Source: an uncultured Bacteroidales bacterium
GTDB lineage: Bacteria > Bacteroidota > Bacteroidia > Bacteroidales > Paludibacteraceae
Reading direction: 5' to 3'
Assembly: GCA_937911235.1 (NCBI GenBank)
Contig: CALDPN010000179.1
Coordinates: forward strand, 1 to 27,362
DNA: 27,362 nt
The notes beneath the pieces were generated by a model. That model searched no databases, was not told the DNA's origin, and worked only from the letters and a program-made list of their open reading frames with translations. Shown here in pieces: positions 1 through 8,685 of the stretch (within the stretch, counting starts at the first letter, position 1; every line of letters starts with the position of its first letter). A program made the translations under genes and the position numbers.

Positions 1-138
1 CTTGAGGATTCGGAATATATTCTAGAAACCAAAGGGTTCAAAGTAAAATTTGAAGGTTTTGGCAAAGTAATAGATCAATCTATTGCAGCAGGCACAGAAC
101 TAACAAATGAAAAACAAATAACTCTAACATTACGCTAA
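1..138 (+). CDS. ftsI: FtsI (penicillin-binding protein 3), C-terminal PASTA end only
   Basis: This is the last 45 codons of a gene entering from the left, open from base 1 to the TAA at 136-138. The residues read as the end of a PASTA domain, with a GFKVKFEGFGKVIDQSI stretch, then an AGTEL turn and a final alternating strand (QITLTLR). PASTA domains end the FtsI transpeptidases of Bacteroidota, and this position directly before murE in a dcw cluster is where ftsI belongs. FtsI cross-links septal peptidoglycan in the periplasm as partner of FtsW. The assignment rests on the PASTA-like end plus gene order, because the transpeptidase domain is outside the window. The murE ATG follows after two bases, so the genes are cotranscribed. 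Confidence 0.75.
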   Translation, partial: LEDSEYILETKGFKVKFEGFGKVIDQSIAAGTELTNEKQITLTLR

Positions 139-140
139 TT

Positions 141-1577
141 ATGTTACTTACAGATTTAATTGCAGAAATAAGCACAAAAAAAATACTAGGAAGTGTAGAT
201 GTGAATATTAAAAACATCTGCGCAGATTCTAGAAAAGTAACAGACGGAGACCTTTTTGTAGCCGTAAATGGCGTGGCAGTAGACGGACACAAATACATTG
301 GCACTGCTATAGAAAAAGGTGCTAAAGTTATTGTTTGTCAAAACCTACCTTCTGCAACTGAAGAAGGCATTACATACGTGCAAGTAGAAGATAGTGCCGA
401 TTGCCTAGGTCGTTTAGCTTCAGCATATTACGACTACCCTTCAGAAAAGTTAATTATAATTGGTGTAACAGGCACAAACGGCAAAACCACTATTGCTACC
501 CTACTTTACGAACTATACAAAGAATTAGGCTATAAAGTAGGTTTACTCTCTACTGTTTGTAATTATATAAATGGCAGAGCAATACCTAGCACACATACCA
601 CACCAGATGCTCTTTCACTACAAAAATTGCTTGCAGAAATGGCAGAAGAAAGATGCTACTATGTATTTATGGAAGTGAGTTCACACGCTGTAGACCAAAA
701 ACGCATTGCAGGTATCAACTTTGACGGTGCTATATTCACAAATATTACAAGAGACCATTTAGACTATCATAAAACATTTAGCAATTATATAAAAGCAAAA
801 CAAGATTTCTTTACTGGATTGCCAATTCATGCCTTTGCCCTTACAAATGTGGATGATAAAAATGGTAAAATTATTACACAAAACACAAGCGCCAACGTCT
901 ATTCATATTCATTGGAAACATACGCAAACTTCAAAGGCAAAGTGCTAGAAGAAAGTATGGATGGAATGCTACTAAAAGTGGACAATAGCGAACTTTATGT
1001 AAGACTTATTGGTCATTTCAACGCATATAATATGCTTGCGGTGTATGGTGTAACAAAAATTTTAAGAACACCTACCGAAGATGTGCTTGTGGCATTAAGC
1101 AACCTAAAGCCAGTAAACGGACGTTTTGAGTGCTATCGTCTGAAAAATGGCGCCTCTGCCGTAATTGACTATGCTCACACTCCAGACGCACTTGAAAATG
1201 TGCTAAACACAGTAAAACAAATAAATAAAACTGGCAAAACCATTTGCGTGGTAGGTTGCGGAGGCAATAGAGACAAAGGTAAACGCCCAATGATGGCAAA
1301 GATTGCTGTGAAAATGAGCGACGAAGTTTTCTTTACTTCAGACAATCCTAGAGACGAAGAAGTAAAAGACATTATAAATGATATGCTAGCAGGACTTACA
1401 GAAGATGAAAAAATGAATGTAACCTGCATTGAAGACCGCAAACAGGCTATACTTGAGGCTTGCAATGTGGCAGAAAAAGGCGACGTGGTACTTATTGCAG
1501 GCAAAGGTCACGAAACATATCAAGAGATTAAAGGTGTAAAACACCATTTTGACGACAAAGAAATAATCTTAAACTAA
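141..1577 (+). CDS. murE: UDP-MurNAc-L-Ala-D-Glu:meso-diaminopimelate ligase
   Basis: MurE is the cytoplasmic ligase that adds the third stem-peptide residue, using ATP, in peptidoglycan precursor synthesis. The 478 residues are full length for the family. The N-terminal Mur domain contains DSRKVTDGDLFVA near residues 29-41. The ATP P-loop GVTGTNGKTT is at 108-117. The central domain holds the MEVSSHAVDQKR stretch and TNITRDHLDYH, and the C-terminal domain has the substrate motif DNPR at about 401-404. DNPR is the known signature of enzymes specific for meso-diaminopimelate rather than lysine, so the wall is expected to be of the DAP type. The ATG start lies two bases after ftsI, and the stop lies one base before mraY. 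This is a middle gene of the dcw operon. Confidence 0.97.
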   Translation: MLLTDLIAEISTKKILGSVDVNIKNICADSRKVTDGDLFVAVNGVAVDGHKYIGTAIEKGAKVIVCQNLPSATEEGITYVQVEDSADCLGRLASAYYDYPSEKLIIIGVTGTNGKTTIATLLYELYKELGYKVGLLSTVCNYINGRAIPSTHTTPDALSLQKLLAEMAEERCYYVFMEVSSHAVDQKRIAGINFDGAIFTNITRDHLDYHKTFSNYIKAKQDFFTGLPIHAFALTNVDDKNGKIITQNTSANVYSYSLETYANFKGKVLEESMDGMLLKVDNSELYVRLIGHFNAYNMLAVYGVTKILRTPTEDVLVALSNLKPVNGRFECYRLKNGASAVIDYAHTPDALENVLNTVKQINKTGKTICVVGCGGNRDKGKRPMMAKIAVKMSDEVFFTSDNPRDEEVKDIINDMLAGLTEDEKMNVTCIEDRKQAILEACNVAEKGDVVLIAGKGHETYQEIKGVKHHFDDKEIILN

Positions 1578-1578
1578 T

Positions 1579-2820
1579 ATGTTATACTATTTATTCCGTT
1601 TTTTAGAAACTAGCATCGATTTTCCAGGAGCAGGTCTTTTTGGATACGTATCTTTTAGAGCAGCCATTACTCTAATCACATCACTATTTCTTTCAATGAT
1701 AGTGGGAAAACACATTATCAATTTTCTAAAAAGAAAACAAATTGGTGAAACTATTAGAGAACTTGGTCTTGCTGGCGAAAATCAAAAGAAAAACACCCCT
1801 ACTATGGGTGGCATCATAATGCTTATTGCCATAGTGTTGCCATGTTTGCTATTTGGCAGATTAAGAAACATCTACCTTATTATTATGCTTGTTACCACTG
1901 TTTGGCTAGGCCTTATAGGCGGACTTGACGACTATATTAAGGTATTTAAGAAAAACAAAGACGGATTAAATGGTAAGTTTAAAGTAATAGGTCAAGTAAC
2001 ACTTGGTCTTTTTGTAGGTCTTGTAATGTGGTTTAGCCCAGATGCAGTAATTGTGGAGCACGTAACCTCTGGCAACAAAGCTGCCATTGAACAACTAGAC
2101 CCAAACAGTGAAGTGATCAGCTCTAGCATAGAGGCTGTGAAATCAAACAACACTACTATTCCATTTGTGGCTGAATACGACCTTGGCTACAATGATATGG
2201 TAGGATTTTTAGGAGAGCATGCAGAACTAGCTGGATGGTTGCTGTTTGTTTTCATGTGTATTTTCATTGTAACAGCATGTTCAAATGGTGCAAACCTAAC
2301 CGATGGTATTGACGGTCTAGCAGCTGGTACATCGAGTGTAATTGGTGTAGCGCTTGCGGCACTTGCAGTGGTGTCTTCAAATGTATTCTTTGCAGACTAT
2401 CTAAACGTGCAATTCATACCAGGTAGCGAAGAACTTGTAATATTTGCTGCGGCATTTATTGGTGCTACTGTAGGTTTTCTATGGTACAACGCTCACCCAG
2501 CTCAAGTGTTTATGGGCGACACAGGTAGCCTTGCTCTTGGTGGTATTATTGGTGTATTTGCCATCCTTGTACACAAAGAATTGCTTCTTCCTATTCTTTG
2601 TGGCATATTCCTAATGGAAAACGTATCTGTAATTATTCAAAGATACTATTTCAAATACACAAAGAAAAAATATGGTGAAGGCCGCCGTGTATTCCTTATG
2701 GCACCTCTACACCATCACTATCAAAAAAAGGGTATTCCTGAACAAAAGATAGTAACTAGATTCTGGATTATAGGTATTGCGTTAGCAATATTTGCAATTA
2801 TAACCTTAAAAATTCGATAA
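1579..2820 (+). CDS. mraY: Phospho-MurNAc-pentapeptide translocase MraY
   Basis: MraY transfers phospho-MurNAc-pentapeptide from UDP to undecaprenyl phosphate at the inner membrane, making lipid I. The 413-residue protein is strongly hydrophobic with many membrane segments. It carries the family motifs in order: KKNTPTMGG near residue 72, GGLDDYIKV with the paired aspartates, NLTDGIDGLAAG near 240, FMGDTGSLALGG, and the HHHYQKKG histidine cluster near the C-terminus. It is longer than the roughly 360 residues of Escherichia coli MraY. The extra part is a polar segment at about 155-205, which I understand to be a common insertion in Bacteroidota rather than an oddity of this strain. The start is one base after the murE stop and five bases separate it from murD. 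Confidence 0.97.
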   Translation: MLYYLFRFLETSIDFPGAGLFGYVSFRAAITLITSLFLSMIVGKHIINFLKRKQIGETIRELGLAGENQKKNTPTMGGIIMLIAIVLPCLLFGRLRNIYLIIMLVTTVWLGLIGGLDDYIKVFKKNKDGLNGKFKVIGQVTLGLFVGLVMWFSPDAVIVEHVTSGNKAAIEQLDPNSEVISSSIEAVKSNNTTIPFVAEYDLGYNDMVGFLGEHAELAGWLLFVFMCIFIVTACSNGANLTDGIDGLAAGTSSVIGVALAALAVVSSNVFFADYLNVQFIPGSEELVIFAAAFIGATVGFLWYNAHPAQVFMGDTGSLALGGIIGVFAILVHKELLLPILCGIFLMENVSVIIQRYYFKYTKKKYGEGRRVFLMAPLHHHYQKKGIPEQKIVTRFWIIGIALAIFAIITLKIR

Positions 2821-2825
2821 AAGAT

Positions 2826-4157
2826 ATGAGCATCGTAGTTTTAGGAGGCGGCGAAAGTGGAACAGGCGCTGCAGTATTGGCTAAAGTAAAAGGTCTGGAA
2901 GTTTTCCTTTCAGACGCTGGAAAAATTCAAGATAAATACAAAGAAATCTTGAATAAGTACGATATTGAATGGGAAGAAAATGGCCATTCTGTAAACAGAA
3001 TTTTACTTGCAAAAGAAGTCATTAAAAGCCCTGGCATTCCAGCAAAAGCTCCACTTATACAGCAATTAAAAGCACTAGGCACACCTATTATTTCAGAAAT
3101 TGAGTTTGCTGGTAGATACAACAAAGCCAAAACAGTTTGTATCACAGGTAGTAATGGTAAAACTACCACTACTATGCTTACATACAATATCTTGAAAGAA
3201 GCAGGTCTTAACGTGGGTCTTGCAGGTAATGTGGGTAAAAGTTTTGCACTTCAAGTGGCAACAGAAAACTTCGACTATTATGTAATTGAGCTAAGTAGTT
3301 TCCAACTAGATAATATGTACGACTTTAAAGCCGACATTAGCGTACTACTAAACATTACTCCAGACCACCTAGACCGTTATGAATATAAGTTCCAAAACTA
3401 TATAGATGCTAAAATGCGTATCACTCAAAACCAAACAGAGGAAGATACATTCATCTATTGGAACGACGACGAAAATATTCAACGCGAACTAGATAAAATT
3501 GGTATTCGTGCACAGAAGAAACCTTTCTCACTTAAGAAAACCGCCACTGGTTCTGCATACGTAACAGAGGATAAACTTTGCATCAATACACCTAGTGGTC
3601 CACTAATGCTACCTATCGAAGAACTAGCTATTAAGGGCACACACAATATATACAATTCTATGGCTGCAGCTATTTCTGCAGTATCTGTAAATATTGAAAA
3701 TGATAAAATTAGAAAATCACTTAGCAACTTTACTGGCGTAGAGCACCGCTTAGAGCCTGTTTGCAAAGTGGCAGGTGTGCAATATATCAACGACTCAAAG
3801 GCTACTAATGTAAACTCTTGTTGGTACGCACTTGAGAGTATGAAAACCCCTACCGTGCTTATTTTAGGAGGCACCGACAAGGGCAATGATTATACAGAAA
3901 TTGAAAATTTAATTAAAGAAAAGGTTCGTCACCTTATCTTTATGGGCACAGACAACAGCAAATTGGAAAACTTCTTTGCAAACAAGAATATTCCATTTAC
4001 AAGCTGTAACTCTCTAGAAAGTGCAGTGGAAGCAGCATACAAAGTGGCAGTAAAAGGAGACACCGTACTTCTATCACCTTGTTGCGCAAGCTTCGATTTG
4101 TTTAAAAATTATGAAGACCGTGGCAGACAATTTAAAGCTGCAGTAAGAGCATTATAA
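2826..4157 (+). CDS. murD: UDP-MurNAc-L-alanine:D-glutamate ligase
   Basis: MurD adds D-glutamate to UDP-MurNAc-L-Ala in the cytoplasm. The 443 residues match the family length. The N-terminal Rossmann-like domain begins with VVLGGGESGTGAA. The P-loop TGSNGKTTT is at 107-115, followed by the GNVGKSF segment, the ELSSFQLD motif, the NITPDHLDRY motif, and the C-terminal-domain sequences GVEHRLE, YINDSKATN and LILGGTDKG. SPCCASFDLFKNYEDRG near the end is the MurD C-terminal signature. The final A of its TAA is the first base of the ftsW ATG, a one-base overlap consistent with translational coupling. Confidence 0.97.
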   Translation: MSIVVLGGGESGTGAAVLAKVKGLEVFLSDAGKIQDKYKEILNKYDIEWEENGHSVNRILLAKEVIKSPGIPAKAPLIQQLKALGTPIISEIEFAGRYNKAKTVCITGSNGKTTTTMLTYNILKEAGLNVGLAGNVGKSFALQVATENFDYYVIELSSFQLDNMYDFKADISVLLNITPDHLDRYEYKFQNYIDAKMRITQNQTEEDTFIYWNDDENIQRELDKIGIRAQKKPFSLKKTATGSAYVTEDKLCINTPSGPLMLPIEELAIKGTHNIYNSMAAAISAVSVNIENDKIRKSLSNFTGVEHRLEPVCKVAGVQYINDSKATNVNSCWYALESMKTPTVLILGGTDKGNDYTEIENLIKEKVRHLIFMGTDNSKLENFFANKNIPFTSCNSLESAVEAAYKVAVKGDTVLLSPCCASFDLFKNYEDRGRQFKAAVRAL

Positions 4158-5395
4158 TGAAAGACTATTTAAGTAAAATATTCACAGGCGACAAAATACT
4201 ATGGGGTATCATCCTCATCCTATTTGTTATATCTGGTGTGGAAATGTTCTCTGCCATTAGTTCTTCTGCATACAAAGCAGCTGCCAGAGGTAGCAACCAC
4301 CTTGCCCCATTCTTTGGGCACTTATTGCACCTTGGCATAGGAGGTTTGGCACTTGTCATAATACAAAAAATACCATACGACAAACTAAGGCTTATATTCT
4401 TTGTTGCTGTATTCATTTCTATCATCCTTTTAATTCTAACTCCACTTATTGGTAAAGAAGTGAATGGTGCATCTAGAGCAATACAATTAGGTGGATTTGA
4501 ACTTCAAACTATAGAAGCAGGAAAATTTGCACTTATATTTTGCCTTTCAGAAATATTAGGTAGAAATTACAAACAAGGCGACCCTCTACTTAAAGAGCAG
4601 TTTCCTATGAAGAGTTTCCTATATTTAGTAGGCTTTATCGGTATCTTCTGTGGCTTAATTGCCACACAAAACCTATCAACAGCAGTAATGCTTGGTGGAT
4701 TATCTATCCTTATGATGATAATTGCAGAGGTGGATTGGAAGAAAATAGGTATGCTCGTAGGAGGTATCATATTATTAGTTTTCTTGGTTTGGGCTGTACA
4801 CAAAGCTTTACCAACTTCTTGGCAATTGGAACGTTTCAACACTTGGGAAAATCGTATTGTAGATTTTGTCAGTGGCAGTGAAGACTCTGAAAACACTTAT
4901 AAAATAACCGACGAAAACAGACAAATTATAAACTCTGAAATTGCTATTGCAAAAGGCTACAAACCATGTGGTCCTGGCAATAGTACACAACGTGACTATC
5001 TACCACTAGCATTCTCAGACTTTATTTATGCTATTTTAGTAGAAGAATATGGCATTGGTGGTGGTTTATTCACCATATTATTGTATCTCTGCATTTTAGC
5101 GCGAGCAGGCCGTGTGGCAAGAAAATGCGACAGAAAAAACCTAGTGCAATCACTTATGGTAATTGGCCTGTCGCTACTAATTGTAATACAAGCATTTATT
5201 AGCATGGGTGTAACAGTACACCTAGGCCCTGTAACTGGACAACAACTTCCACTTATAAGCCGTGGTGGCATGGGCATTATACTTACTTGTTGCTACTTAG
5301 GTGTAATCATAAACATTAGCAACAACGTACTAAACGACAATAAAGAAAACGAAGCAAACACTATAGAAAACCAAAACGATGACCAAGAATGTTAG
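4157..5395 (+). CDS. ftsW: Septal peptidoglycan glycosyltransferase FtsW (SEDS family)
   Basis: FtsW is the SEDS-family polymerase that works with FtsI at the septum. The 412-residue protein is a polytopic membrane protein with about ten hydrophobic segments. Family signatures are visible: the ATQNLSTAV segment in the middle, a large periplasmic loop with GPGNSTQRDYLPLAFSDF, and the C-terminal VHLGPVTGQQLPLISRGG block. FtsW and RodA share these motifs; the place between murD and murG decides for FtsW. The C-terminal tail is polar and rich in Asn, Glu and Asp. The start overlaps murD by one base and the end overlaps murG by 17 bases. Confidence 0.95.
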   Translation: MKDYLSKIFTGDKILWGIILILFVISGVEMFSAISSSAYKAAARGSNHLAPFFGHLLHLGIGGLALVIIQKIPYDKLRLIFFVAVFISIILLILTPLIGKEVNGASRAIQLGGFELQTIEAGKFALIFCLSEILGRNYKQGDPLLKEQFPMKSFLYLVGFIGIFCGLIATQNLSTAVMLGGLSILMMIIAEVDWKKIGMLVGGIILLVFLVWAVHKALPTSWQLERFNTWENRIVDFVSGSEDSENTYKITDENRQIINSEIAIAKGYKPCGPGNSTQRDYLPLAFSDFIYAILVEEYGIGGGLFTILLYLCILARAGRVARKCDRKNLVQSLMVIGLSLLIVIQAFISMGVTVHLGPVTGQQLPLISRGGMGIILTCCYLGVIINISNNVLNDNKENEANTIENQNDDQEC

Positions 5396-7934
5396 AGTAA
5401 TAATTAGCGGAGGTGGCACAGGTGGCCATATCTTCCCTGCAGTTTCTATCGCAAATGCGATTAAAGAAAAATTACCTACAGCAGAAATTCTATTTGTAGG
5501 AGCAGAAGGCCGTATGGAAATGGAAAAAGTTCCTGCTGCCGGTTATTCTATTATTGGATTACCAATTCAAGGACTTTATCGTTCATTTACTCTTAAAAAT
5601 TTTAAAGTAATTGCTAAAGCCATTAGCAGTTTGAAAAAAGCAAAGAAAATCATTAAAGATTTCAAACCAGACATTGCTATTGGTGTGGGTGGTTATGCTA
5701 GTGGGCCACTACTTTGGCAGGCTTCTTCTATGGGTATTCCAACACTTATTCAAGAACAAAACTCGTATGCAGGCGTCACCAATAAATTATTGGCAAAAAA
5801 GGCTAATAAAATTTGCGTAGCATACCAAAATATGGATAGATTCTTCCCTGCTGATAGCATTATTTACACAGGCAATCCAGTAAGACAAAACCTTCTTGAA
5901 GGTGTAAACAAAAAAGAAGAAGGTTACAAACAATTTTCTCTAGATCCAATGAAGAAAACCATCTTAGTAGTAGGTGGAAGTCTTGGAGCTAGAACTATTA
6001 ACGAGAGTTTAAAACTTGGTTTAGAAAAGATTGCTCAAGAAAAAAATATTCAAGTTATTTGGCAAACAGGTAAATTCTATATAGAAGACGTAAGAAAATC
6101 TGTGACAGAATTCTCCTCTCAAACAGGTATTGACACAGAAAATATCTACGTTTCAGACTTTATTCCTAATATGGACCTAGCATACTCTATTGCAGACCTT
6201 GTAGTGTCTCGCGCAGGTGCAAGTTCTATTTCAGAATTAAGCCTACTTAAGAAAGCATGTATTCTTGTACCTTCTCCAAACGTATCGGAAGACCATCAAA
6301 GAAAAAATGCAATGGCGCTTGTAGAAAAAGACGCCGCCATTATGATTACCGACGATAAATCTAGAGAAGAACTCGTCTCATGCATGCTATCACTTGTTAA
6401 AAACGAAGAACAATTAAATTCATTAAGAAACAATATTACAAGTTTTGCTTGCCCTGCCGCAGCAGAACAAATTGCAATAGAGGTATTTAAAACAATAGGC
6501 ATTACAGACCCTGCTATACTTTCAAACCGTAAAAGCACTAAACCAGAGCCTAAAAAAGCTAAAAAGAAACAAAGTAATAAAAGATATTTCTTCCTTGGCA
6601 TTGGTGGCATTGGTATGAGTGCCATAGCTAGATATTTTCACAAGCAAGGTCACCTAGTAGCAGGTTATGACTTAACTAAAACTCCACTTACAGAAAAACT
6701 TGAGGAAGAAGGCATAAATATCCACTATAAAGACAACATAAGCCTTGTGCCTGTTAAGTTTATGGATAGAGACAACACAGTGGTTATTTACACACCCGCA
6801 GTGCCAGACGATATGTCTGAGAAGATTTTCTTTAAAGAAGGAAATTTCACAATGCTTAAAAGATCTGAGATATTAGGCGAACTTACAGATGGTAAAAAAG
6901 CCCTATGCGTGGCAGGTACACATGGCAAAACCACTACTTCTACCCTACTTTCTCATATCTTGAACCAAAGAGCAGAGAAGGTTAATGCCTTTTTAGGAGG
7001 TATTTCTAAAAACTACGAATCGAACCTTATTGTGAGTAGTAGCGACCACGTGGTGGTAGAAGCAGACGAATACGACAGATCTTTCTTAAGATTAAAACCA
7101 AATATGGCTATTATTACTGCCACAGACGCAGACCACTTAGACATATACGGCACAAAAGAAGAATTACTAAGAACATTTGCCGAATTTACTTCACTTATCG
7201 AAGAAAATGGCGTTCTTGTAATGAAAAAAGGCCTTGAAATGGTGCCTAAGACAAAAGAAAGCGTAAAAGTATATGAATATTCTTCTACAGAAAAAGCAGA
7301 CTTCTACGCAGAAAACATCGTAATAGAAAATGGCGAGCTATATTTCGACTTTGTTGGACTTGGCAAAAAAATAGAAAAAGTACAACTTGGTGTACCTATC
7401 ATGATAAATGTGGAAAATGCCGTAGCTGCCATGGCTATCGCTATGCTAAACGGTATGTCTGCTATAACCATAAAAAAAGCAGTGCAAACATTTAAAGGTA
7501 GCATGCGCCGATTTGACATTAGAGTGAAAAACGAAAAGGTAGTTTATATAGACGACTACGCACACCACCCAGAAGAAATTAAGGCATGTGTGGAATCTAT
7601 CAGAGCACTTTATCCAGACAAACGCATTTGTGGTATTTTCCAACCACACCTATATAGCAGAACAAAAGATTTTGCAGATGAGTTTGCAGAAAGTTTATCA
7701 AAACTAGACGATGTTATAGTTTTAGATATTTATCCAGCCAGAGAACTTCCAATTAAAGGAGTAACATCAAATATGATACATAGAAAAATAAAAGGTAAAA
7801 AATCTGTTCTATGTAAAAAAGAAGATTGTTTAGAAGAAATAAAATCTCACAACTTCGATGTTCTTATTACCATAGGAGCTGGCAATATTGACCAATTAGT
7901 AAACCCTATTACTGAGTATCTAAACACACTATAG
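5379..7934 (+). CDS. murG-murC: Fused MurG-MurC: lipid II GlcNAc transferase joined to UDP-MurNAc:L-alanine ligase
   Basis: One uninterrupted reading frame of 851 residues holds two complete enzymes. Residues 1 to about 365 are MurG, with GGGTGGHIFP at 11-20, the GGSLGAR nucleotide-sugar loop near 200 and RAGASSISEL near 278. MurG adds GlcNAc to lipid I. A lysine-rich linker (about 380-401, including KPEPKKAKKK) leads into MurC, which starts at about residue 402 with RYFFLGIGGIGMSA. MurC then shows the P-loop AGTHGKTTTS near 512, VEADEYDRS and IDDYAHHPEE. MurC adds L-alanine to UDP-MurNAc, the first stem-peptide step, so the protein joins an early cytoplasmic step to the last membrane step. 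Each half is of normal length. The two genes are normally adjacent and separate. The stop TAG overlaps the ftsQ GTG by one base. Confidence 0.93.
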   Translation: MTKNVRVIISGGGTGGHIFPAVSIANAIKEKLPTAEILFVGAEGRMEMEKVPAAGYSIIGLPIQGLYRSFTLKNFKVIAKAISSLKKAKKIIKDFKPDIAIGVGGYASGPLLWQASSMGIPTLIQEQNSYAGVTNKLLAKKANKICVAYQNMDRFFPADSIIYTGNPVRQNLLEGVNKKEEGYKQFSLDPMKKTILVVGGSLGARTINESLKLGLEKIAQEKNIQVIWQTGKFYIEDVRKSVTEFSSQTGIDTENIYVSDFIPNMDLAYSIADLVVSRAGASSISELSLLKKACILVPSPNVSEDHQRKNAMALVEKDAAIMITDDKSREELVSCMLSLVKNEEQLNSLRNNITSFACPAAAEQIAIEVFKTIGITDPAILSNRKSTKPEPKKAKKKQSNKRYFFLGIGGIGMSAIARYFHKQGHLVAGYDLTKTPLTEKLEEEGINIHYKDNISLVPVKFMDRDNTVVIYTPAVPDDMSEKIFFKEGNFTMLKRSEILGELTDGKKALCVAGTHGKTTTSTLLSHILNQRAEKVNAFLGGISKNYESNLIVSSSDHVVVEADEYDRSFLRLKPNMAIITATDADHLDIYGTKEELLRTFAEFTSLIEENGVLVMKKGLEMVPKTKESVKVYEYSSTEKADFYAENIVIENGELYFDFVGLGKKIEKVQLGVPIMINVENAVAAMAIAMLNGMSAITIKKAVQTFKGSMRRFDIRVKNEKVVYIDDYAHHPEEIKACVESIRALYPDKRICGIFQPHLYSRTKDFADEFAESLSKLDDVIVLDIYPARELPIKGVTSNMIHRKIKGKKSVLCKKEDCLEEIKSHNFDVLITIGAGNIDQLVNPITEYLNTL

Positions 7935-8680
7935 TGAACGAACGTACAAAACATATTATCCTTACTGTTTTAATATGGTTATTAGTAACCATAATGGGAG
8001 GTTACATTATCTTTTCTATTATAATGTTTGGCTCACAAGAAAAAAATCAGGTGTGTAAAAACATAGTTATAGACATAGACGATAGATATAACTTTATCAA
8101 CGAAGAAGACATTACCAATGTGTTAAAAGAGAAAAAGTTATACCCTATCAACAAGACTATCTCATACAAAGATGCCAACAAAATAGAGAAAACACTTAGC
8201 AAAATGAGCCTTTCAAAAGAGGTGGAATGCTATATAGGCGATAGCACATTGTACATAGATATTACCCAGAGAAAACCTATATACAGAGTATTTACTGGCA
8301 ATGAGTCTTATTATGTAGACAACGAAAGAAAAATAATGCCTACATCTAAAAACTTCACTGCTAAAGTGCCTATCGTGTTAGGTCATTTAGACAAAACACA
8401 AGCATCTGAAGAGGTTTATGACATTGTTACGTATTTAGAAGAAGACAAATATTGGAGCTGTCTATTCAAACAGATTTATATCACAGAGGAGCAAGAAATC
8501 ATCCTTGTTAGCAAACAAGGTGTAGGAGAAATTCTTTTAGGAGACATGAGTGAATACAAAGAAAAACTTGATGTTTTGAAAAGATGGTACGAACAACATG
8601 CAGAAAGAAACTGCGATACCCTCTACTCAAGAATAAATCTTAAGTACGACAACCTTATTTATTGCACAAGAAAAAAATAA
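7934..8680 (+). CDS. ftsQ: Cell division protein FtsQ
   Basis: FtsQ is a bitopic inner-membrane scaffold of the divisome. The 248-residue protein has a short cytoplasmic N-terminus, one hydrophobic segment at about 9-33 and a periplasmic remainder. The first periplasmic part reads as a POTRA-like domain (IDIDDRYNFINEEDITNVL), followed by a strand-rich part with ITQRKPIYRVF. Sequence conservation of FtsQ is low in general, so the call leans on topology, POTRA-like pattern, length and position between murC and ftsA. The GTG start at 7934 shares one base with the murC stop (TAGTG), which supports translational coupling. No closer ATG start is evident. Confidence 0.88.
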   Translation: MNERTKHIILTVLIWLLVTIMGGYIIFSIIMFGSQEKNQVCKNIVIDIDDRYNFINEEDITNVLKEKKLYPINKTISYKDANKIEKTLSKMSLSKEVECYIGDSTLYIDITQRKPIYRVFTGNESYYVDNERKIMPTSKNFTAKVPIVLGHLDKTQASEEVYDIVTYLEEDKYWSCLFKQIYITEEQEIILVSKQGVGEILLGDMSEYKEKLDVLKRWYEQHAERNCDTLYSRINLKYDNLIYCTRKK

Positions 8681-8685
8681 TATAT

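Noticed and set aside
8662..8685. TTG start that would extend FtsA by eight residues into ftsQ
   Set aside because: The extra MHKKKIIY has no counterpart, and an ATG at 8686 sits at the expected start, six bases after the ftsQ stop.
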